Shown: positions 58,237 through 64,000 of the stretch, in pieces
Position numbering within the stretch: the first letter of the stretch is position 1
Layout of the letters: every line of letters begins with the position of its first letter
From: Sphingomonas sp. PP-CE-1A-559
GTDB lineage: Bacteria > Pseudomonadota > Alphaproteobacteria > Sphingomonadales > Sphingomonadaceae
Direction of reading: 5' to 3'
DNA length: 64,000 nt
Assembly: GCF_004340965.1 (NCBI RefSeq)
Contig: NZ_SLYA01000001.1
Span: 1,054,001-1,118,000 of the forward strand
The notes under the pieces: generated by a model
The model's database searches: none
What the model was told of the DNA's origin: nothing
What the model saw: only the letters and a program-made list of their open reading frames with translations
Position numbers and translations under genes: made by a program

Positions 58237-60525
58237 ATGGACGATCTGTTACAGGAATTCATTGCCGAGACGCGCGAAACGCTGGAGGCGATCTCCGGCG
58301 AGATCGTTGCATGGGAACTCGCCCCTGCCGATGGCGCCCGTCTCGATGCGATCTTCCGCTTCGTCCACACCGTCAAGGGAAGCTGCGGATTCCTCGATCT
58401 ACCTCGGCTTGCGCGGCTGAGCCACGCGGCCGAGGACGTCTTGGCCGCCGTTCGCGACGGCAATCGGACGCCCGACACCGCGCTCGTGAACGCGGTACTC
58501 GGCATCGTCGACCGGATCGCGCAGATCGTCGATGCGATCGATGCGGGCGCGACGCTGGACGATTCGGACGAACATGCGTTGATCGCTGCGCTTGCCCCTA
58601 ACGCGCAGCCCACCGCGCCCGCTGCCGCCGCGCCGGTCGGTCGTAGCGCAAGTCGCAGCGTCCGTTTGAACGTCGACCTGCTCGATCACATGATGAGCGG
58701 CATGTCCGACATGGTACTCGCGCGCAACGAGCTTGCCCGACAGCTGCGCGACGGCGACGTTGATCCGAAGGTAGAGGCCGCGCTGGAACGCCTGTCGCTG
58801 ACGGTTGCCGATATGCGCGACACCGTCACCCGGACTCGCATGCAGAAGGTCGACGCGCTGTTCTCCGCGCTGCCGCGGATGGTGCGCGATACCAGCGCGG
58901 AGCTGTGCAAGGCGGTCAACCTCGTCATCGAGGGCGCGGACGTCGAGCTCGACCGCGAGATGATCGAGCTGATGCGCGATCCGCTCGTCCACATCATCCG
59001 CAATTGTATCGATCACGGGATCGAGACGCCGATGGCCCGCCGCGCGGCGGGCAAGCCGGAGACGGGTCGACTGGTCGTCTCGGCGCGCCAGTCGGGCAAC
59101 CAGATCCTGATCGAGGTAAGCGACGACGGGCAGGGCATCGACGTCGCGCGGATCGTCGCGAAGGCTGCCGAGAAGAAATTGCATACGCCGACCGAACTGG
59201 CGGCGATGAGCGAAACGTCGCGGCTTCAATTGATCTTCGCGCCGGGTCTGTCGAGCCGCGACACGGTGACTGCAACCTCGGGCCGCGGCGTTGGCATGGA
59301 CGTCGTACGCGCCAATATCGAGCAGATCGGCGGCCGGGTCGTGCTGGTCAATACGCCCGGGCGTGGCCTCCGGATCATCATCAACGTGCCGCTGACACTG
59401 TCGATCCTGTCGACCATTATCGTCGGCGTCGGCACGCAACGATTCGCGCTTCCGCGACAGGCGATCGAAGAGATCGTCATGGTACGCGGCGATCAGGTGC
59501 GGCTCGACATGATCGGCGACGCGGCAACCGCGACAGTGCGCGGCAAGCGAATGCCGCTTGTCTCGCTCGGGGACCTATTCAAACTTACTAAGGACGCGCC
59601 GCCAACGCTGGTCATCGTGTCGACGCGGGAGGGCGATTACGCGCTCGGCGTCGATACCGTGCTCGATACCGAGGAACTGGTCGTGAAACCCGCGTCGCCT
59701 GCGGTGATGGCGACCGGCGTCTATGCGGGCATGACGCTGCCCGACAACGGATTGCCGATGCTGCTGCTCGACGCGTCGGGCATCGCGGCGGTTGCAGGAC
59801 TTCGATTCGCGCCAGTCGCAGCCGCGGACGCAGTGACCCTCGAAGAGGTCGTGCCAGGTGTTCCGGCACTGCTGTTCGACGATCTCGATGGCCAGCGTCG
59901 CGCAATCGCCCTCGCCGTTATCGATCGTGTCGAGCCGGTGTCGACCGAAGCGATCCGTTGGTCTGCGGGCGCGATGCGGTTGTCGGTCGGCGACGCGATC
60001 ATTCCTCTGTACGCGGTCGGCGATTTCGCCTCGCGGCGCGAAGTTGCGGTACTGCGCCTGACCGACGGCGAAAGCGAAATGGCGTATGCGATCGCGGAGG
60101 CAATCGAGATCGTCGAATTGCCCGTGGAGATCGCACCTACGCGTGGGTCAGGACCGATCGCGGGCGTCGTGCTGATCGCCGGCGAGCAGGTCGAGCTGAT
60201 CGATCCGCATGCGCTCTTCTCCGGCCAGCCGGTCATGATCGCGTCGCCGCCGGTATGCCTGTTGCAGGTCGACGGTTCCGGCTGGATGGAGACGTTTCTC
60301 AAACCCGCGCTGGAGGCGTCCGGCTATCGCTGCGTCACGTCGCTCGCCAGGGGGGAGACCGCGGCTGTGGCGCTGGCGATGGAGGATGCGCCACCGTGTG
60401 AAGCGCTAGCGCCGGTGGTGACCTTGCGGCGATCCAAAAGCGCGGACGGGGACGATGATGCGAGCATCTATCGATACGACCGGCCCGCGTTGATCGCAGC
60501 GCTGGCGGCGCGGAGGACAATATGA
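58237..60525 (+). CDS. cheA: chemotaxis histidine kinase CheA with two CheW-like regions and a degenerate receiver tail
   Basis: A 762-residue kinase. The order is: HPt domain with H44 (FRFVHTVKGSCGF), dimerisation helices (about 140-205), ATPase domain (LVHIIRNCIDHGIE, DDGQGID, GRGVGMDVV), a CheW-like domain (about 380-510), a second CheW-like stretch (about 525-665), and a C-terminal piece (670-740) that resembles a receiver. Where a receiver has the acidic pair it reads CLLQVDGSGWMETFLKPAL, and no phosphoacceptor aspartate follows, so it should not be phosphorylated. It lacks a recognisable P2 domain. It overlaps cheW by four bases. Confidence 0.92.
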   Translation: MDDLLQEFIAETRETLEAISGEIVAWELAPADGARLDAIFRFVHTVKGSCGFLDLPRLARLSHAAEDVLAAVRDGNRTPDTALVNAVLGIVDRIAQIVDAIDAGATLDDSDEHALIAALAPNAQPTAPAAAAPVGRSASRSVRLNVDLLDHMMSGMSDMVLARNELARQLRDGDVDPKVEAALERLSLTVADMRDTVTRTRMQKVDALFSALPRMVRDTSAELCKAVNLVIEGADVELDREMIELMRDPLVHIIRNCIDHGIETPMARRAAGKPETGRLVVSARQSGNQILIEVSDDGQGIDVARIVAKAAEKKLHTPTELAAMSETSRLQLIFAPGLSSRDTVTATSGRGVGMDVVRANIEQIGGRVVLVNTPGRGLRIIINVPLTLSILSTIIVGVGTQRFALPRQAIEEIVMVRGDQVRLDMIGDAATATVRGKRMPLVSLGDLFKLTKDAPPTLVIVSTREGDYALGVDTVLDTEELVVKPASPAVMATGVYAGMTLPDNGLPMLLLDASGIAAVAGLRFAPVAAADAVTLEEVVPGVPALLFDDLDGQRRAIALAVIDRVEPVSTEAIRWSAGAMRLSVGDAIIPLYAVGDFASRREVAVLRLTDGESEMAYAIAEAIEIVELPVEIAPTRGSGPIAGVVLIAGEQVELIDPHALFSGQPVMIASPPVCLLQVDGSGWMETFLKPALEASGYRCVTSLARGETAAVALAMEDAPPCEALAPVVTLRRSKSADGDDDASIYRYDRPALIAALAARRTI

Positions 60526-60950
60526 CCGATCTGTTTCTCGTGGCGCATATCGCCGGTCGCGGTGTCGCGATCGCCGCCGTGCAGGTCGATTCGGTCGTCG
60601 ACATCGGGGAGATCGTCGCCGTCCCTCGTGCGGATGCGGTCGTCCGCGGGCTGGCGGCACTGCGCAGCCGGGTGGTGACAGTGATCGATACCGGCATTGC
60701 CCTCGGCCTGTCCCGCACGCCCGATACCATGCGGCGCGCTGTGATCACCGTGGCCGAGGGGCATCATTACGCGATCCTAGTCGATTCGGTTGAGGATGTC
60801 GCACCGTTCACACGACTGCCGCTGTCGCCGGGACTTGCCCTGCACGGTGGCTGGGCGGCTGTCGGCTGCGGCCTCGTCGAGCGCGACGGTGAGCCTCTCC
60901 TGATTCTGGATATCGCCGCGGTCGTACCGGCGCCCGGTTTGGCAGCCTGA
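60522..60950 (+). CDS. cheW: chemotaxis coupling protein CheW
   Basis: A 142-residue adaptor linking receptors to CheA. It has the CheW fold pattern VAAVQVDSVVDIGEIVAVP, AALRSRVVTVIDTGIALG and HHYAILVDSVEDV, ending GEPLLILDIAAVV. The ATG overlaps the cheA stop. No chemoreceptor gene is in the window, so the partners lie elsewhere. Confidence 0.85.
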   Translation: MTDLFLVAHIAGRGVAIAAVQVDSVVDIGEIVAVPRADAVVRGLAALRSRVVTVIDTGIALGLSRTPDTMRRAVITVAEGHHYAILVDSVEDVAPFTRLPLSPGLALHGGWAAVGCGLVERDGEPLLILDIAAVVPAPGLAA

Positions 60951-61025
60951 TATTTCTTTAGCTTAACCCGGTGCTTACGCTTTGTCGGCTAGACCGGCTC
61001 CACGATTTCCCCTGGAAGGCTTTCC

Positions 61026-61391
61026 ATGAAGACCTGTCTCGTCGTCGATGATTCAAAGGTGATCCGCAAAGTCGCGCGTCACATTCTCGAGACACTCGAC
61101 TTTACCGTCACCGAAGCGTGCGATGGTCGCGAGGCGTTGGCCTCCTGCATGGCGTCGATCCCCGACGTGATCCTGCTCGACTGGAACATGCCCGTGATGA
61201 GCGGGATGGATTTCCTCCGCGCGCTGCGCGAGGCAGACGTGCCGCGCCGCCCCAAGGTCGTGTTCTGCACCACGGAGAACGGCATGGCGTATATTCGTGC
61301 GGCGATCGAGGCGGGCGCTGACGAATATGTGATGAAGCCGTTCGACCGCGATACGCTGGAATCGAAGCTCCAGATCGTCGGCATGGCCTGA
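61026..61391 (+). CDS. cheY: chemotaxis response regulator CheY
   Basis: A 121-residue single-domain receiver. It has VVDDSKVIRK, phosphoacceptor D52 in VILLDWNMPVMSG, threonines in VVFCTTENG and lysine in YVMKPFD. It begins 75 bp after cheW, the only sizeable gap in the operon, with GGAAGG before the ATG. It is expected to control the flagellar motor. Confidence 0.93.
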   Translation: MKTCLVVDDSKVIRKVARHILETLDFTVTEACDGREALASCMASIPDVILLDWNMPVMSGMDFLRALREADVPRRPKVVFCTTENGMAYIRAAIEAGADEYVMKPFDRDTLESKLQIVGMA

Positions 61392-61404
61392 TCCAGGCCT
61401 GGCC

Positions 61405-62523
61405 GTGACGACCCGGACCCACTCTGCCGAGCGGCATGCGGACCGCGACGGGCTCGACTCAGCCCGGGTCTTGATCGTCGATGATTCGGTGGTCGTCCGT
61501 GCGGTGATCGCCAGGCTGATCGATGCGAGCGACCGGTTCTCGGTCGTCGGCGCGGTCGGCAACGTCGCTGCGGCCTTGGCATTCCTGGATCGCGCGACGG
61601 TCGACTTCATCCTGCTCGATATCGAGATGCCGGGGATCGACGGGCTCAGCGCGTTGCCCGACCTGATCGCGGCAGGGCAGGGCGCGAAGGTCCTGATCGT
61701 CTCTTCCAGCGCGGACGAGGGCGGCGCGACCGCGGTCCGCGCGATGGCGCTTGGCGCAGCTGAGACGCTGACCAAGCCGTCGACGAGTGCCCTGTCGACG
61801 CGGTTCGGTTTGGCTCTGGTTAACAAGCTTGAGATGCTGTGCGAGTATCCGGCGCAAATGCCGCCTGCGCTGGTCGTGCGCTCGCCCGTCTTACCGACGC
61901 TGCCCGCGGACAAGCCGTTGCCGATCCGCCCGGTCTCGACCAGTGACGACTATGACGTCGTTGCGATCGGTGCCTCGACCGGCGGCATCCATGCGTTGAG
62001 CCAGATGTTCGGTGAGATGCCCGCGGGGTTCCGCCTGCCGATCGTCATCACTCAGCATCTGCCCGCGTCGTTCATGCCGTATTTCGCCGCACAGATCGCA
62101 GTGCTTGCCGGGCGCCCATGCGAGGTCGCGGTCGATCGAATGCGGATCCGGCCGGGCCGGATCATCATCGCACCCGGCGACGCGCATCTCAAGGCCGTGA
62201 GACTGTCCGAAGGCGGCGCGGCTTTTCGCTTGACGCGCGAGGCCGTGCTTAGCGGGTGCATGCCGTCGGTCGACCCGATGCTGGCCTCGCTCGCCGACGT
62301 CTATGGCCCGCGTCTGCTCGCGGTCGTGCTCAGCGGCATGGGGCGTGACGGTGCGGACGGGGCACGCCGGGTCCACGACAGCGGCGGGTGCGTCGTCGTG
62401 CAGGATCAGCAAAGCTCGGTGGTGTGGGGCATGCCGGGCGCGATCGCCGCCTCGGGTATCGCCGACGCCGTGCTGGCCCCTGACGCGATCGGCCGCCTTG
62501 CAGCGACGCGACGCCGACCATGA
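61405..62523 (+). CDS. cheB: chemotaxis protein-glutamate methylesterase CheB
   Basis: A 372-residue enzyme removing receptor methyl groups. The receiver domain has LIVDDSVVVRAV and phosphoacceptor D72 (ILLDIEMPGIDG). The esterase domain has the nucleophile in AIGASTGG, ITQHLPASFMPYF with the histidine, LSGMGRDGADG with the aspartate. Start GTG at 61405, 14 bases after cheY. It overlaps cheR by four bases. Confidence 0.93.
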   Translation: MTTRTHSAERHADRDGLDSARVLIVDDSVVVRAVIARLIDASDRFSVVGAVGNVAAALAFLDRATVDFILLDIEMPGIDGLSALPDLIAAGQGAKVLIVSSSADEGGATAVRAMALGAAETLTKPSTSALSTRFGLALVNKLEMLCEYPAQMPPALVVRSPVLPTLPADKPLPIRPVSTSDDYDVVAIGASTGGIHALSQMFGEMPAGFRLPIVITQHLPASFMPYFAAQIAVLAGRPCEVAVDRMRIRPGRIIIAPGDAHLKAVRLSEGGAAFRLTREAVLSGCMPSVDPMLASLADVYGPRLLAVVLSGMGRDGADGARRVHDSGGCVVVQDQQSSVVWGMPGAIAASGIADAVLAPDAIGRLAATRRRP

Positions 62524-63356
62524 CGTCGCGCGCCGCTCCCGCACCCGCCGCGTCGCAGGCCACGATCAACGTCCTCACCGCGTTGCTTGAGGCACGTACC
62601 GGTCAACAGATCGCCGCGTATCGCTCATGGCGGCTCGACACCGCGCTGAAACCCCTGCTGCGCGCGCGCAAGCTCGATACGCTCGATCAGTTGGTGACCC
62701 AGTTGCTGCAGGGAAGCGACCGTTCGATCGGCGACTCCATCGTCGATGCCCTCGTCAACCAGGAGACCTCGTTCTTTCGCGACGCGCCGGTGTTCGAGAT
62801 GCTCTCCGAGGCGGTTGCCGACGCCGAGCGTGACGGCCGGCGCGCGCGGATCTGGTGCGCAGGCTGTTCGACCGGTCAGGAGCCGCTTTCGCTCGCGATG
62901 CAGTTCGCCGAACGGCGCGAGACGGGTGGCGTCCCCATGCCCGAGATCGTCGCCACCGACGTATCCGATGCCGCCGTCGCCCGCGCGCGATCCGGTCGCT
63001 TCTCGCAGTTCGAGATCCAGCGCGGGCTGCCGGTGCGTCGGATGATTCGCTGGTTCGACACGACCGGCAGCGACTGGGTGGCGAAGCCCGACCTGCTCGG
63101 CATGGTCGCGTTCCGCCGGATGAACCTGGTATCCGACCCAGCGCCGCCCGGACGGTTCGACGTCGTCCTGTGCCGCAACGTGCTGCTGTACCTGTCCACC
63201 GACACCAAGGCCGAGGTGTTCCCGAAGATCGCCAAGGCGATGAAGCCGGGCGGCGTGCTGGTGATGGGGGCGGGCGAAACCGTGATCGGCCAGACAAGCG
63301 CCTTCGCGCCGAGCAAGCGGTTCCGCGGCTTCTACGAAATGCCCGCGCAGCGGTGA
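62520..63356 (+). CDS. cheR: chemotaxis protein methyltransferase CheR
   Basis: A 278-residue SAM-dependent methyltransferase for receptor glutamates. It has the N-terminal helical domain, NQETSFFRDAPVFEML, the SAM site IWCAGCSTGQEPLSLAM, ATDVSDAAVARARSGRFS and DVVLCRNVLLYL. Last gene of the chpT-linked chemotaxis cluster; its ATG overlaps the cheB stop. Confidence 0.94.
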   Translation: MTSRAAPAPAASQATINVLTALLEARTGQQIAAYRSWRLDTALKPLLRARKLDTLDQLVTQLLQGSDRSIGDSIVDALVNQETSFFRDAPVFEMLSEAVADAERDGRRARIWCAGCSTGQEPLSLAMQFAERRETGGVPMPEIVATDVSDAAVARARSGRFSQFEIQRGLPVRRMIRWFDTTGSDWVAKPDLLGMVAFRRMNLVSDPAPPGRFDVVLCRNVLLYLSTDTKAEVFPKIAKAMKPGGVLVMGAGETVIGQTSAFAPSKRFRGFYEMPAQR

Positions 63357-63440
63357 TCGTCCACCTCCCGAGCGGCTGGCCGTCGTGACTTGCCGGCGAT
63401 CCCGCCATATGGACCGTGCATCGTCCACCGGGTGTCTCGC

Positions 63441-64000
63441 ATGCGCAAACTCTTCGATCCCATCCTCGCAGGCGGAAACCTCAAGGATCGGCTCTGGGCT
63501 TGCCTGGGCGCGCTGCTCGGCATCGGCCTGACCAGCGTAATCAGCGCGACGTTCGTTCACCCGCACGGAACGTTCCTGCTGATCGCCGCGCCGATGGGAG
63601 CCGCCGCGGTGCTCGTATTCGCGGTCCCGGCGAGCCCCCTGGCGCAGCCCTGGTCGGTGATCGGCGGGAACACCATCGCCGCGCTGGTCGGGGTCGCCGT
63701 CAGGATACTCGTACCGGCGCCCGAACTCGCCGCCCCGATCGCGGTCGGCGCGGCGATCCTGATGATGTCGCTGACCCGGTCGCTGCATCCGCCCGCCGGT
63801 GCGGTCGCGTTGACCGCGGTCGTCGGCGGCCCGGCGGTCGTCGATGCGGGCTTCGCGTTCGTGCTCGTCCCGATCGCGCTGAACGCTATCATACTGACCG
63901 CGTGCGGAATCCTGTTCCACCGGTTTTCAGGCCACAGCTATCCGCACCGTGTTCCCACCGTCGTGCCCGCGCCGATCGAAGCCGCGCTTCGGGCCGAGGA
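63441..64000 (+). CDS. HPP-family membrane protein (cut by the window end)
   Basis: The first 186 residues are visible. The sequence MRKLFDPILAGGNLKDRLWA is followed by helices at about 20-38, 47-65, 72-90, 95-112 and 130-160, and by SLHPPAGAVALTAV, which carries the HPP motif that names the family. AAPMGAAAVLVFAVPASPLAQPW is also typical. HPP proteins have been linked to nitrite transport in plants and algae; the bacterial substrate is unknown. The ATG at 63441 lies 84 bp after cheR. Confidence 0.88.
   Translation, partial: MRKLFDPILAGGNLKDRLWACLGALLGIGLTSVISATFVHPHGTFLLIAAPMGAAAVLVFAVPASPLAQPWSVIGGNTIAALVGVAVRILVPAPELAAPIAVGAAILMMSLTRSLHPPAGAVALTAVVGGPAVVDAGFAFVLVPIALNAIILTACGILFHRFSGHSYPHRVPTVVPAPIEAALRAE

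Noticed and set aside
60955..60982. A TTAAC/CTTAC arrangement before cheY as a CtrA box.
   Set aside because: Two mismatches in the second half-site and off spacing; not better than chance.

Overview
The window is GC-rich chromosomal DNA from an alphaproteobacterium, most likely a Sphingomonas-type sphingomonad. The evidence is the mix of large TonB-dependent receptors, promoters of the alphaproteobacterial EcfG stress-sigma type (GGAAC-N16/17-CGTT), ChpT of the CckA-ChpT-CtrA relay, a metH gene split in two, a deoxyhypusine-synthase-like polyamine enzyme, and many short GC-rich palindromic (REP-like) elements between operons. I see no prophage, insertion sequence, CRISPR array, tRNA or rRNA. 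It reads as a core chromosome segment. The species is inference only.

Layout. 1-4 kb (minus): nadE, then a CDP-alcohol phosphatidyltransferase and myo-inositol-phosphate synthase, a likely inositol-phospholipid pair. 4-13.5 kb: a frameshifted DUF1203 gene, a YffB/ArsC-like protein, DUF427, a zinc metallopeptidase, 3-hydroxybutyrate dehydrogenase, two exported proteins, a CDF metal transporter, a RamB/ScfR-type regulator, and a small lipoprotein-lipoprotein-aldo/keto reductase operon. 13.6-19.5 kb: a methionine operon (ArsR-methyltransferase regulator, metF, metH1, metH2) behind a perfect 20-bp palindrome. 19.6-24.5 kb: aldehyde dehydrogenase, quinone oxidoreductase and a two-component system. 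24.5-31.4 kb: two divergent TonB receptors, the second translationally coupled to a beta-propeller phytase and preceded by a Pho-box-like repeat. 31.4-37.9 kb: an ABC1-kinase protein, glnB-glnA, arsC and aroQ-accB-accC. 38-46 kb: a thiS-thiG fusion, CsbD, a HAD phosphatase, an esterase, a MAPEG protein, the polyamine pair (ornithine decarboxylase and DHS-like synthase), a threonine dehydratase and a 59-residue membrane protein. 46-49.3 kb: an alpha/beta hydrolase, two overlapping cysteine desulfurases and a [2Fe-2S] ferredoxin. 49.4-53 kb: two small basic exported proteins, the SRP RNA gene, dnaX, ybaB and a small stress membrane protein. 53-57.4 kb: mtgA, an FAD amine oxidase, rpoH, rluD and a JAMM peptidase. 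57.5-63.4 kb: chpT, then cheA-cheW-cheY-cheB-cheR. A truncated HPP-family membrane protein closes the window.

The most unusual feature is the palindromic repeats. At least sixteen copies in several sequence families sit in operon gaps. Two more lie inside conserved genes, metH2 and the FAD amine oxidase, as in-frame peptide insertions, and one has become the N-terminus of a lipoprotein. Other points of interest are the Pho-box/TonB-receptor/phytase unit, the inositol-lipid pair in the same window, a CheA with a degenerate receiver tail, and several small genes that are easy to miss. I did not find a wholly new multi-gene system that I could defend from sequence alone.
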